DNA of 64,000 nt from JADJOY01 sp016713535 [NCBI: Deltaproteobacteria bacterium] (lineage in GTDB: Bacteria; JADJOY01), in the NCBI GenBank assembly GCA_016713535.1, contig JADJOY010000001.1:166640-230639 (forward strand). The letters run 5' to 3'. Within the stretch, counting starts at the first letter, position 1. Each line of letters opens with the position of its first letter. The notes beneath the pieces were generated by a model, which saw only the letters and a program-made list of their open reading frames with translations, was not told where the DNA came from and searched no databases. Made by a program: the position numbers and the translations under genes. Below, piece after piece: positions 1 to 9,091 of this stretch.

Positions 1-2
1 TC

Positions 3-83
3 AACACGTTCTGGCGCAAGGAGAGCATCGCGAACCTGATCCTGGCGGGGAAGGTCCACAGTTGCTATCAGCGCTACCCCTGA
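3..83 (+). CDS. C-terminal end of an unidentified protein (cut by window edge)
   Basis: Only the last 26 codons lie in the window, ending at the TGA at 81-83. The tail contains FWRKESIANLILAGKV and CYQRYP. It is too short to assign to a family. It converges on the methyltransferase gene at 74-992 and overlaps its stop region by about 10 bp, which is typical of the tight packing here. Confidence 0.4.
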   Translation, partial: NTFWRKESIANLILAGKVHSCYQRYP

Positions 84-992
84 GCCGTACCGGGAAGCGT
101 GGCGGCGACCGCCGGCCGCGCCGTGGCTCGCGCGATGACCTCGATGCTCGGCCCCCGTTCGAAGCGTCCGCCGATGCGGTAGAGCATCTCCTGGATCCAG
201 CGCCCGCGCGGGTTCGCGAGGTAGACCGGGTGCCACGGCAGATGGGTGCGTAGCTCCAGCACCTCGAAGCCTTCCTCGGCGAGCGCGCGTCTGAGCGTTC
301 GGGGATCGAAGAACGTCATGTGGAACTCGGCCGCGACCTCGCCGAAGAACCAGTGGTCGAATCGCGCGCCGGCCACGCCGCGCCCCGCCATCTTCAAGCG
401 GTCCTTCAGCGAGTGGAACTGGTTCGGCACGTCGATGAGGAGCAAGCCGCCGTCGACGAGCAGGTCGCGGCACTGGCGCAGCGTCCGGCGTGGATCGGGA
501 ACGTGCTCGAGGGACAGGCTGAGGACCGCGTCGAAGCGTTGCCCCCCCCAGGCGTGAGAGGTCCCACCCCTCCGATACCTCTACGTTCACGCCCAGGTTC
601 CGCGCGTGGCTGGCCAGGATCGGTGCGAACTCGACGGCTCGCACGTTCCAGCCGCGCTGGGCGGCCACCTCGAACATGTAGCCGCCCTCCAGGCATGCGA
701 TCCCGAGCAGCGCGCCGCGCGCGGGGCGCCAGCGCTCGAGGCGCTCCATGCGCCGCGCGTAGAAGTCCCGTCGCCGGGCGCCACGCGTCGCGTTCGATTC
801 CTGGTAATACGGGTGTCGCGCGTAGAGCGCTCCGACCTCCTGGAGGTCGAGCCGCGGGCTCTGGTAGCGCAGCCCGCAGTCGAGGCAGTGGCTCACGTTG
901 ACGCCGGCGGGCATGCGCAGAAATCGCGCCTTCGCGGGCTCGAGCTCGGCGCGCGCACTGCCGCAGAGCAAACACGGGATGGTCTCAGGCAT
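74..992 (-). CDS. Class I SAM-dependent methyltransferase with N-terminal zinc ribbon (frame interrupted)
   Basis: The protein begins MPETIPCLLCG and has a second Cys pair (CLDCG), giving a four-Cys zinc-ribbon-like N-terminus of the kind seen in sugar and lipid methyltransferases. A degenerate SAM motif follows (GIACLEGGYMFEVA), then SLEHVPDP and DGGLLLIDVPN (motifs II/III), so methyl transfer to a sugar or lipid intermediate is likely (inference). The frame breaks at the C8 run at 542-549: seven C would restore one continuous protein of about 305 residues. Its ATG overlaps the stop of the upstream glycosyltransferase by 8 bp (985-992), so the two are probably translationally coupled and share a surface-polysaccharide role. 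Confidence 0.75.
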
Positions 993-2208
993 GGTCCGTC
1001 TCCAGCGGGGGCACGGCGCGAGCCGCGGGCGTCGCGCAGCCCCGTCGCGCGTCACCTGCGACGAGCGCGCGGTAGATCTCGAGGTATGTGTTCACCACCG
1101 GCTCGACTTCGAAGCTCGCGCGCGCCGTGGCGCGGGCGCGCTCGCCGAGCGCGAGCCGGAGCTCCGGATCGGCAAGCAGCTCGCACGCGGCGTGCTGGAT
1201 CGCGCCGGCGAGCTCCGCCTGATCGCACGCGCCCGGAAGGACCCAGGCGTTCTCGCGGTGACGCGCGTAGCGCGAAGCGAGCCCCACGGGAGTGGTGAGC
1301 ACGGCCACCCCATGAGCCATCGCCTCCGCGAGCACGTTGCCGAACGCTTCGCTCGTGGACGGGAACAGCAGCAAGTCAGCCGCCGCGTAATAGCGCGACG
1401 GATCGGCTTGCCAGCCGATGAGCTGGACCGAACCGGCCAGCGCAGGCGCCTCGGCCCACTCTCGCAGCTGCGCGCCGAGGGGGCCGTCGCCGACGAGCGC
1501 GAGCGCGGCACCGCTTCGCGCCTGGATCGTGGGCCAGGCCCTCACGATCGCGTCGAGTCCCTTCCCCGGAACCAGACGGCCCACGTAGAGGCAGGTCGGG
1601 CGGTCGGCGAGGCCGAGCTCCCGGCGCCTCTCGGCGACGCTGCGCGGGTCGGCTCGTGTGGGCAGGTCGGGGATCTCGACACCGTTGGGCACGAGCGAGA
1701 CACGCTGCTCCGGCAGCCCTTGGGCGAGGGCCTCCTCGCGCCCGGCCGCGCTCGTCGTCACCCACCGATCCGTCTGGGCGAAGCCACGCCAGAGCCAGCC
1801 ACCGAGCCGGCCGTCGCGCACCTTCGCGACGTCTCCGCACGCGCCGAGGGTGCAGATCTTGAGAACCGTGCGGGTGCCCCGCAGGCGCGCTCCCAGGATC
1901 GCGCCGAGGGCGAACGGCGAGAGGCAGTGAGCGTGGACCACGTCGTAGCGCCCACCGTTGTAGACGAAGTATGCGAATGCGACGAGGCCGTTCACCGCGC
2001 GTCGCACGCGCTGCGGGCCCGCGGTCGGGAGGCGGATCACCCGAGCATCGCCCTCGTGGCTCACGCGCGGCAGGCCCGGCTCGTGGCGGGACGTGATGAC
2101 GTCGCAGCGCTCGGTGAGGGTCGCCAGCCTCCGCGCGAGAAGGCGCGCCTGCTGCTCGGCGCCGCCGCGATACGGCGGGAAGTGCTGGATGGCGAGAGCG
2201 ACGCGCAT
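985..2208 (-). CDS. GT4-family glycosyltransferase
   Basis: This 407-residue protein has a GT-B fold. The N-terminus carries IQHFPPYRGGAEQ (GGxE loop, residues 7-19). The C-terminal half has PNGVEIP (about 174-180), YVGRLVPGKGLD (about 208-219) and the retaining-enzyme E-x7-E motif EAFGNVLAE (about 287-295). It transfers a sugar from a nucleotide donor to a lipid or glycan acceptor; the specific sugar is not readable. It precedes and overlaps the methyltransferase gene by 8 bp, forming a two-gene operon. Length matches the family. Confidence 0.9.
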   Translation of the reverse strand: MRVALAIQHFPPYRGGAEQQARLLARRLATLTERCDVITSRHEPGLPRVSHEGDARVIRLPTAGPQRVRRAVNGLVAFAYFVYNGGRYDVVHAHCLSPFALGAILGARLRGTRTVLKICTLGACGDVAKVRDGRLGGWLWRGFAQTDRWVTTSAAGREEALAQGLPEQRVSLVPNGVEIPDLPTRADPRSVAERRRELGLADRPTCLYVGRLVPGKGLDAIVRAWPTIQARSGAALALVGDGPLGAQLREWAEAPALAGSVQLIGWQADPSRYYAAADLLLFPSTSEAFGNVLAEAMAHGVAVLTTPVGLASRYARHRENAWVLPGACDQAELAGAIQHAACELLADPELRLALGERARATARASFEVEPVVNTYLEIYRALVAGDARRGCATPAARAVPPLETDHA

Positions 2209-2351
2209 GGGACTGTCGGAGGATCGAGAAGGCTACAGGAGGCGAGTGGATTTTCCATTCCACCGGGGGTGGAGGCGCGCGTCCGGCTCACGCGCTCGCC
2301 AGCGTCCCGCCGATGCGCCAGCATCGGGCGCCCAGGTCTCGAGGAGGTGCC

Positions 2352-3131
2352 ATGAGCTTTTTCCTGCTGCGCATCGCGTTGCTGTCGGCGGCGCTCATGC
2401 TCGCGATGTTGGGCGCGCTCGCCGTCGGGCGGCGCTACGGCTCAGCGTGGCGCGCCAAGCGGCCGGGCGAGGAGGCGCCGGGGCTCGGCACCGTCCAGGG
2501 CGCGATCTTCGCTCTCCTCGGACTGCTGATCGCGTTCACGTTTTCGGGCGCGGCGTCGCGTTTCGATTCGCGCCGCGAGCTCGTCACGGCGGAAGCGAAC
2601 GCGATCGGGACGGCCTACCTGCGCCTCGACCTCCTTCCCGAGGCCACCCAGGCCGCTCTGCGCGACGCGTTCCGCCGCTACGTCGATCTCCGCATCGAGC
2701 TCTACCGCTCGGCGACCGAGCCGGAGCGGATCCGCATGCTCCTCGCCGAGACGATCGAGCTCCAAGGTACGATCTGGCGCCTCGCGCAGGCCGCGGCTGG
2801 GCAGAGCGGGGACACCGCGGCGCGGGTTCTCCTCACACCGTCGCTCAACGAGATGTTCGACATCGTCACCACCCGGACCCGCGCTCGCTTCATGCATCCG
2901 CCGGTGGTGATCTTCGTGATGCTCGGCGCGCTGGCGATGCTCGGCGCGATGCTGGCGGGCTTCGAGCTGTCGGCGACCGCGGATCCACCGCGGCTCGTGC
3001 CGTGGGTGTTCGCGATCACCCTCGCGCTGACCTTCTACGTGATCCTCGACCTCGAGTACCCGCGATTGGGATTCATCCGCCTCGACGCGGCGGACCAGGT
3101 GATGGTCGAGGTGCGCCAGAGCATGGGCTGA
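2352..3131 (+). CDS. DUF4239 / bestrophin-like membrane protein
   Basis: 259 residues starting MSFFLLRIALLSAAL, chosen because gaggagg lies just upstream at 2341-2347. The layout is two N-terminal transmembrane helices (about 1-25 and 52-68), a soluble helical segment of about 110 residues, and two C-terminal helices (about 175-200 and 208-230). This matches the DUF4239 family, whose function is unknown. It is divergent from the glycosyltransferase gene and has no evident operon partner. Confidence 0.7.
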   Translation: MSFFLLRIALLSAALMLAMLGALAVGRRYGSAWRAKRPGEEAPGLGTVQGAIFALLGLLIAFTFSGAASRFDSRRELVTAEANAIGTAYLRLDLLPEATQAALRDAFRRYVDLRIELYRSATEPERIRMLLAETIELQGTIWRLAQAAAGQSGDTAARVLLTPSLNEMFDIVTTRTRARFMHPPVVIFVMLGALAMLGAMLAGFELSATADPPRLVPWVFAITLALTFYVILDLEYPRLGFIRLDAADQVMVEVRQSMG

Positions 3132-3357
3132 CACCCCCGGCGGACCACGCGGCGGACGGCGCCCAACTTGCTTTGGCGTTGCGAAACGACGTGACGACAT
3201 GGTGCGGAGGCGTGCTGTTGTGTCGTATGGCACGAACGCTGCCCGACGAGCTCGGCAGGTTTTGCCCACCCAGGCCGGTGTTCCAGGCGTTGCCCCGGCG
3301 TCCTCGTGTTCTCCCCACGGCGCATCGCGTCGCGTCGCCGTCATCGAGGAGGCGTCC

Positions 3358-4534
3358 ATGACTCTCAGCAATCCCGGGGCACGGGCCGTCCCCGCCACCT
3401 TCTTCGCGCCGCCGGAGCGCGCGCGTCCCGGAGGTCCTGGCCGAGCAGCGCCGCAAGCTGACGTCCGACCCGCTCGTCGCGAGTCTCCTCGACAGCTTCC
3501 CGGAGCCGGTGATGGTGTTGAACGGGGAGCGCCAGATCGTGCTCGCCAACGACAAGTTGCACGCGCTTCTCGGGCGCACCGGCGGCGAGCTCGTGGGGCT
3601 ACGCTTCGGCGAGGCGGTCGATTGCATCCATCGGGACGACGATCCCGCCGGCTGCGGCACCACCCGATTCTGCCGGCTTTGCGGCGCGGCGAAGGCCATG
3701 GCTCGATGCGCGGCGCAGGGGCTCAAGCAGGTCGAGGAGTGCAACCTGTCGCGCCGCGAGGCCGAGGGGGTGGCGGCGCTCGACCTCCGAGTCTGGGCCA
3801 CGCCGATGCTGATCGCCGGCGAGCCGTTCACGGTCTTCGCGGTCCGCGACGTGACCGACGAGAAGCGCCGGCAGGTGCTCGAGCGCATCTTCTTCCACGA
3901 TCTCGTCAACGCGGCGGGTGGCCTGCGGGGCATCCTCGAGATCTGGCCCGAGCTCGGTGACGGCGACGATCTCAAGACGCTGGCGGTCGACGTCGTCGAC
4001 CAGATCGTGGAGGAGATCGAGTCACAGCGCGACCTCGCGGCCGCGGAGCGGGGCGACCTCGAGCTCCGGCCTCGGCCGGTGGACGCTCGTCCCATCCTCG
4101 AGCGCCTGTGCGCCCTGTACGGCCACCACGCGGTCGCGACGGGGCGTCGCCTGGCGCCACCCCGGATCAGCGGCGACACGCGCATCGTGACCGACGACGC
4201 GATCCTGCACCGGGTGCTCGGCAACCTGGTGAAGAATGCCCTCGAGGCCTCGCTCGCCGATCAGGCCGTGACGGTGAGCTACCACCGCGAGACCACGCCG
4301 ACGTTCACGGTACACAACGAGACCGTGATGCCGGAGGCCGTGCAGCTCCAGATGTTCCAGCGCTCCTTCAGCACCAAGCAGGGCTCGGGCCGAGGGGTGG
4401 GGAGCTACAGCGTGCGATTGCTGACGGAACGCTACCTCGGTGGCCAGGTGTCGTTCGTGTCGTTGCCCGGCGCCGGAACCACGTTCACGATCCAACTGCC
4501 GACCTCGGTCGCAACGTCCACCGATTCTGGGTGA
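3358..4534 (+). CDS. PAS-domain sensor histidine kinase with Cys-rich insertion (frame interrupted)
   Basis: A PAS-like domain (PEPVMVLNGERQIVLANDKL) contains a Cys-rich stretch (DCIH, then GCGTTRFCRLCGA and further Cys). It is followed by a weak H-box (RIFFHDLVNAAGG), an N-box (NLVKNALEAS) and glycine-rich ATP loops (GSGRGVGSYSV, GAGTTFTIQLP). It should autophosphorylate on His in response to a signal sensed by the PAS domain; no cognate response regulator is adjacent. The ATG at 3358 has a good gaggagg site, but its frame joins the kinase frame only if one base is added in the GC run near 3418-3426. No alternative start exists between the TGA at 3359 and the ATG at 3509. Confidence 0.75.
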
Positions 4535-4571
4535 TGCGAGCGGTGACCGGGGCGGCCGGCCGCCGGAGCGC

Positions 4572-4606
4572 GCGACGGGTACCCCCCGGATCGAGGTACC
4601 CGTCGC
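4572..4606. terminator. Long perfect hairpin between convergent genes
   Basis: GCGACGGGTACC (4572-4583) pairs perfectly with GGTACCCGTCGC (4595-4606) around an 11-nt loop. It lies between the ends of the convergent histidine kinase and Kazal-like lipoprotein genes, where a bidirectional terminator is expected. There is no T-tract, so factor-independent activity is uncertain. Confidence 0.55.
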
Positions 4607-4673
4607 ACCCACCGGCCGATGGGCCGTCACCGGACCTCAGGCCCGGAGGGCGATGGAGGAGGCGCCGTCGGGC

Positions 4674-4928
4674 TCAGCCTCCCTTCGAGGCCTTGCAGTT
4701 CCCCTCGACGATTTCCGTTTCCTTCGCGCACTCCGCGACGCAGCGGTTCGCATACTCCTTGTCGCGCGCCGTGCACACCGTCTCGACGGCGATCGGGCAG
4801 GCGGCCTTGCCGGACTTCACTTCGGGACTGTCCTTGCTGCAGCCACTCGCGCCGATCGTGCCGGCGAGAGCGAGCAGCAGGGCGCCGAGGCTGGCGCGCG
4901 AGAAGGGCACTACGAGTCGCTCGTGCAT
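4674..4928 (-). CDS. Small Kazal-like lipoprotein
   Basis: 84 residues. A basic N-terminus and hydrophobic stretch (LGALLLALAGTIGASGC) end in a lipobox-like Cys at residue 30, implying export and lipid anchoring. The mature part has six Cys in a Kazal-type arrangement (CPIAVETVC, then KEYANRCVAECAKE, and a final GNC), resembling the PVCGxDGxTYxNxC signature with a changed first loop. Kazal domains inhibit serine proteases; here that role is an inference. The start is the ATG giving the signal peptide. Confidence 0.65.
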   Translation of the reverse strand: MHERLVVPFSRASLGALLLALAGTIGASGCSKDSPEVKSGKAACPIAVETVCTARDKEYANRCVAECAKETEIVEGNCKASKGG

Positions 4929-5344
4929 GGGAAGGCGCCCCGCCAGAGTGTCGAGGGACGCGGTGGGCGTCCCGGCTCTGGATCCGCGACGGAGTCCGTC
5001 GCAACGAGCGGTCCTACGGGTTTCGGCGGAGCGTGTCAAGCACGATCGGCGACGGATCGTGGGTGGGTCTGCGCCGAGAGGCTGCTTTCGAGTCGCGAGG
5101 GTCCGGGGGCCTGTCGGCGGCCACGGCTCGCGCACCTTCGATCCCGGTCGAGGGGAGGCTCGCCCGCGCTGCGGCCGCGCGAATGGAGCTCACGGCCCAC
5201 GAGACGAGCGGGGGACACAGCGCAGGGGCTCCAGTTCCTCACGCCAGGCGACGGTCAACGCGAACCCGGCGGCCCGAACGAGAAGCCGCGGGGCTCGCAC
5301 GGGCGCGACGGGGCCGCCATGCTTGCGTCGCTGAGGCACCCTCG
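4929..5344. other. 416-bp divergent intergenic region
   Basis: It separates the lipoprotein (minus) from the GT87-like gene (plus). I see no convincing coding frame, hairpin or operator. It presumably contains the two divergent promoters. Confidence 0.4.
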
Positions 5345-6961
5345 ATGGCGATTCCGGTCCGCGTCGCGCTCCTGATCGTCGCGCTCGTCGCGCTCGCCTG
5401 GGACGCTCGTCGCCCGAGAGCGGGTCCGAGGGCCGGCCTGCTCCTCGTGAGCGCGCTGGCGGTCGGGGAGATCGCGTTCGTCCTGGCGCTCTGGTCCCGG
5501 CACCGGGGCTTTCCGCTCTACCTCGAGATCATGGAGGGCGCGGTGGTGCAGCACGTCGAGCGGCTGCTCGCCGGTGCGCCGCTCTATGCCGAGCCCTCCC
5601 CGGACTTCGTGCCGTTCGCCTACAACCCGCTCTACTACGTGCTCTGCGCGCCGCTGGTCCGTGCCTTCGGCGCGCACGTGGCGGTGCTGCGTGGTTTCTC
5701 GATCGTGGGCGCCGTCGCCGCCTCGGTGCTGGTGTTCGAAGTGGTGGCGCGGCGCAGCGGTTCGCGCTGGCGTGCCCTCGTGGCGGTGGGGCTCTTCGCG
5801 GCGGCCTACGAGGCGATGGATGCGTACCTCGACACCGCGCACGGCGACACCTGGCTGCTGGTCGCGATCCTCACCGGGACCGCGCTGGTGGAGGCGGGGG
5901 TGGGGGAGGCGCGTGGCGCGGGCCCGGTGTCGCGACGTTCCGCGCGGGTGCTGCGCGTCCTCGGCGTCGCGGTGCTGTGCGCTGGGTTCTGGATCAAGCA
6001 ACATGGCGCGTTGTTCGTGCTCGGGGCGCTGTCCTACGTGTGGCTTCGGATGGGTCCGCGCCGGTCGATCGCCGAGCTGGCCGTGGCGGCGCTCGCCGGA
6101 CCGATCGCCTACGGCTGGCTCGGTCCTCGCGTCTTCGGCCCATGGCTGCACTTCTACACCTGGACCGTGCCGCGCTCGTGGTCGTCGCTCGAGCTCACGA
6201 CGTTCACGCGCCTCTTCGCCTATCTGGCGCGCTACGTGCCGCTCCTCGCCCTCGCCGCCGCCGCGGGCTGGGTCGAGACCATGCGTCGTGCGCACGCGCG
6301 GCTCGACCTGTGGCAGACGCAAGGGCTGGTCGCTCTCGGTGCGGGGGCGATGGGCGCTCTCGACGCGGGTGGGAACGACAACGTGTTCATCCCGCTCGCC
6401 ACGTTCGCGATCGTGGTGGGCGTCAGCGAGCTGCCACGCCTCGAGCTTCTGCCCGAGCGGTGGCGGAGGCACGCGGAGCCGCTGGTGCTGGCGGCGAGCT
6501 TCGCCGCACTCCTCTACGATCCCCGGCACGTGTGGACGTCCATGCGCGCCGAGGACGCGTACGCCGACCTCACCGCGCTGGTGGCCGACTTGCCCGGGCC
6601 GGTCTTCGCCCCGGACCTCGGCCCCACGGACGGGGTGACGCGCTTCCAGCCACCGCTGACCTGGGTGGCGATCGAGGACCTGGTGCGCGGCCCGCGAGGG
6701 CCCGCCCTGGACCCGGCGCGGGTCCGCGCGCTCCTCACCCCGGTGGCCGAGCCTCCCGGCCCGGCGTTCATCCTGGCCAGCCGTCCGCTCGAGCGCCGCA
6801 CGTCGCTGGCACCGCTCCTCGATCGCTACCGGCTGGTCGCCGACTTCGGGCAGCGGTTCGTCGCCCTCCGCACCCAGCCGATGAGGTGCGGGCGGCTCTA
6901 CCCGCGCTACCTCTACCGCTGGGAGGGGGCGAGCGCGCCGGCTCCGCGGAACCACTCGTAG
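5345..6961 (+). CDS. GT87/DUF2029-like polytopic membrane glycosyltransferase
   Basis: 538 residues with roughly ten hydrophobic helices from the N-terminus (VRVALLIVALVALAW) to about residue 390, then a soluble C-terminal domain. An early periplasmic loop carries YLEIMEGAVVQHVERLLAG and FAYNPLYYVLCAP, the layout of GT-C enzymes that use polyprenyl-phosphate sugars. Substrate is unknown. The frame remains open far upstream, but the ATG at 5345 starts the hydrophobic domain and is preferred. The 3' end overlaps the convergent epimerase gene by about 49 bp. Confidence 0.7.
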   Translation: MAIPVRVALLIVALVALAWDARRPRAGPRAGLLLVSALAVGEIAFVLALWSRHRGFPLYLEIMEGAVVQHVERLLAGAPLYAEPSPDFVPFAYNPLYYVLCAPLVRAFGAHVAVLRGFSIVGAVAASVLVFEVVARRSGSRWRALVAVGLFAAAYEAMDAYLDTAHGDTWLLVAILTGTALVEAGVGEARGAGPVSRRSARVLRVLGVAVLCAGFWIKQHGALFVLGALSYVWLRMGPRRSIAELAVAALAGPIAYGWLGPRVFGPWLHFYTWTVPRSWSSLELTTFTRLFAYLARYVPLLALAAAAGWVETMRRAHARLDLWQTQGLVALGAGAMGALDAGGNDNVFIPLATFAIVVGVSELPRLELLPERWRRHAEPLVLAASFAALLYDPRHVWTSMRAEDAYADLTALVADLPGPVFAPDLGPTDGVTRFQPPLTWVAIEDLVRGPRGPALDPARVRALLTPVAEPPGPAFILASRPLERRTSLAPLLDRYRLVADFGQRFVALRTQPMRCGRLYPRYLYRWEGASAPAPRNHS

Positions 6962-7915
6962 GTGTCGCGGATGGTGTCGGCGAGGGGGCGCGGCGCGTAG
7001 CCGAGCTCGGTTCGCGCTTTGGTGAGGTCCGCGGTCGAGTCGGCCTTGAGCGCGCCGAGCGACTCGGCGGTGTAGACCGGGTGGGTCTTGGTGACGTTGG
7101 CGAAGAGGGTCATGAACGGCACACCGAGATGGGCGACCCAGAAGGGGCGTCACGAGCCGGGGCGGCTCGACGCCGGTGCACGCGTGGGCGAGCCGCGCGA
7201 CCTCGCGGACCGAGGCCCACTCGTTGGCGAGGATGTAGCTCTCGTTGCGCCGTCCACGCTCCTCGGCGGCGAGCATGCCATCCACCACGTCGCGGACGTC
7301 CACGAAGTTGTACCCGCCCGGTACCAGGGCCGGCAGCCGGCGGTGGTAGAGGTCGAGCAGCACCTGGCCCATCCGCGACGGCCGGTAGTCGATCGGGCCG
7401 ATCACGCCCGCGGGGTGGACGATCACCGCATCGAGCCCCTTGGCGATCACGTCGCGTACCGCGATCTCCCCGGCCGCCTTGGAGCGGTCGTACGCGGGGC
7501 GATCGGCGGCGAGGGTTCGCGCCGACTGCTCGGTGAGCGGACCCGAGCGCGGGCAGTACTGGTCGAAGGCGTGGATGGACGAGGTGTGGACCATGCGCCG
7601 CACGCCGGCTTCGAGCGCCGCTTCCGCGGCGTTGCGCGCCCCCCCCACGTTGACCGCCGCGACGTGGCCGTCCTTGTCGCCCTGGATCGAGATGATCGCG
7701 GCGAGATGGAACACCACCTCGGCGCCGCGGAACGCGCTCACCAGGCTGGCGCGGTCGCGGACGTCGCCGTGGACGCGCTCGACATCGAGCCCGTCGAGGC
7801 CGATCGGCGAGTCGTGCACCACCACCCGCACGCGCCGTCCCTGCCCGAGAAGCGTGCGCACCAGGTTCGCGCCGATGTGACCGCTCGCACCCGTGACGAC
7901 CGTGAGCTTCGACAT
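6913..7915 (-). CDS. NAD-dependent epimerase/dehydratase, extended SDR (frame interrupted)
   Basis: The N-terminus MSKLTVVTGASGHIGANLVR has the extended-SDR Rossmann motif GxxGxxG. FHLAAI, HTSSIHAFDQ and the catalytic YDRSK follow. Such enzymes act on nucleotide sugars, dihydroflavonol-like ketones or 3-beta-hydroxysteroids; the HTSS and HPAGVIGP features resemble the dihydroflavonol-reductase/3-beta-HSD branch. The frame breaks at the GGGG at 7144-7147; with three G the sequence continues FWVAHLGVPFMTLF to TYEWFRGAGA. Confidence 0.75.
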
Positions 7916-8018
7916 GAGATCCGCTCGCTTCGAGCCCGCCGCTGGCGGCGGGGAGGGAGGGGCAAACCGGGCGATTCTCACATCTCGCGCGGCGGATGTC
8001 AGGCTCCGCGGAGCTCGC

Positions 8019-8855
8019 TCAGCGGCGGGTGAGGCGGCCGCCGGTCGCCACCAGCATCTGGTAGGTACCCGGGAGCGAGCGCTGCATGACGTCGAACAGG
8101 TAGGCCTCGGGGCCGATCAGCACCCGCCGCGCGTTCTTCCGGACGCCGTCGAGGATCCGCTTCGCGGCCACCGCTGGCGGAATGCGCAGCATCTTGTTGA
8201 ACTCGGCCGCGGCCTGCGCGGGGCTCGTGGTGCCGCCGATCCCTGCCGTGTCCCCGACGCGCGCGGCGTTGGCGATGTTGGTGCGGATGCCGCCCGGATG
8301 GACGCAGGTGGCGCTCACGCCGCAGCGCTCGATGTCGAGCTCCTCGCGCAGCGCCTCGGTGAAGCCGCGCACCGCGAACTTGGAGGCGTTGTAGGCCGAC
8401 TGGGTCGGCACGCCGATCAGCCCGAACACGCTGGACACGTTGACCACGTGCCCGTCGCCGGTCTCCTTGAGGTAGGGGAGGAACGCCTTGGTCCCGTGCA
8501 CCACACCCCAGAAGTTGATTCCCATGAGCCACTCGATGTCCTCGTAGCGGCTCTTCTCGACCGTCGCGGCGACCGCGACACCTGCGTTGTTGATGATCAC
8601 GTTGACGCGCCCGAGCTCGCGGACGGTGGCGTCGGCCCAGGCGTGCACGGCGGCGCGGTCAGCGACGTCGAGGACCGTGGTGGCGACCCGTGCGCCGGTG
8701 CTGCGACACGTGGCGGCGGTCTGTTCCAGATTGCCGGCGTGGATGTCGGAGAGCGCGAGCAACGCGCCACGGCGGGCCGCGAGCTCGGCGAGCGCGCGGC
8801 CGATCCCCGAGCCCGCGCCGGTGATGGCCACGACCTTGTCCTTCAGCGATTTCAT
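8019..8855 (-). CDS. Classical short-chain dehydrogenase/reductase
   Basis: 278 residues from MKSLKDKVVAITGAGSGIGR: cofactor motif TGAGSGIG, NNAG, catalytic Ser in VNVSSVFGLIG and the YNASK Tyr/Lys pair. The C-terminal extension (ARRVLIGPEAYLFDVMQR) is typical of membrane-associated SDRs found with acyl-CoA and lipid genes. It oxidises or reduces an alcohol/ketone with NAD(P)H; substrate unknown. The start was chosen at the SDR N-terminus, behind a GGGGAACC stretch. Confidence 0.85.
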   Translation of the reverse strand: MKSLKDKVVAITGAGSGIGRALAELAARRGALLALSDIHAGNLEQTAATCRSTGARVATTVLDVADRAAVHAWADATVRELGRVNVIINNAGVAVAATVEKSRYEDIEWLMGINFWGVVHGTKAFLPYLKETGDGHVVNVSSVFGLIGVPTQSAYNASKFAVRGFTEALREELDIERCGVSATCVHPGGIRTNIANAARVGDTAGIGGTTSPAQAAAEFNKMLRIPPAVAAKRILDGVRKNARRVLIGPEAYLFDVMQRSLPGTYQMLVATGGRLTRR

Positions 8856-9091
8856 GGCGGTTCCCCTGGCCTGCGAGCCGACGACCCGGTCCGGCGAGTG
8901 AGGCGGCGAACCGTAGCCGCTGCCGCGATCGAGCGGGAGGGCCGCGCGGGCCGCACCCTTGTCGTTTCGGGCCACGCGGCTGGCGTCGGCGCCATGCCGG
9001 ACCGCGGTTGCCTCGGGCGCGGCTCGACGCTTGCACGGATCGCGCTCATGAAGCGCAATCCCCCCTGCCGAGTCACCGCGAGGTGTCGCCG

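Noticed and set aside
542-549. Programmed ribosomal frameshifting at homopolymers
   Set aside because: Breaks occur in many unrelated genes, in both directions, without slippery heptamers or consistent downstream structures; sequence error is simpler.
5255-7981. Very long open frame antisense to the GT87-like gene (also similar ones at 17541-21029, 29671-32292 and 61204-63834)
   Set aside because: Arg/Pro/Ala/His-rich translations without motifs, a by-product of 70% GC codon bias. Only the segments carrying real domains (epimerase at 7915, acyl-CoA dehydrogenase at 20138) were kept.
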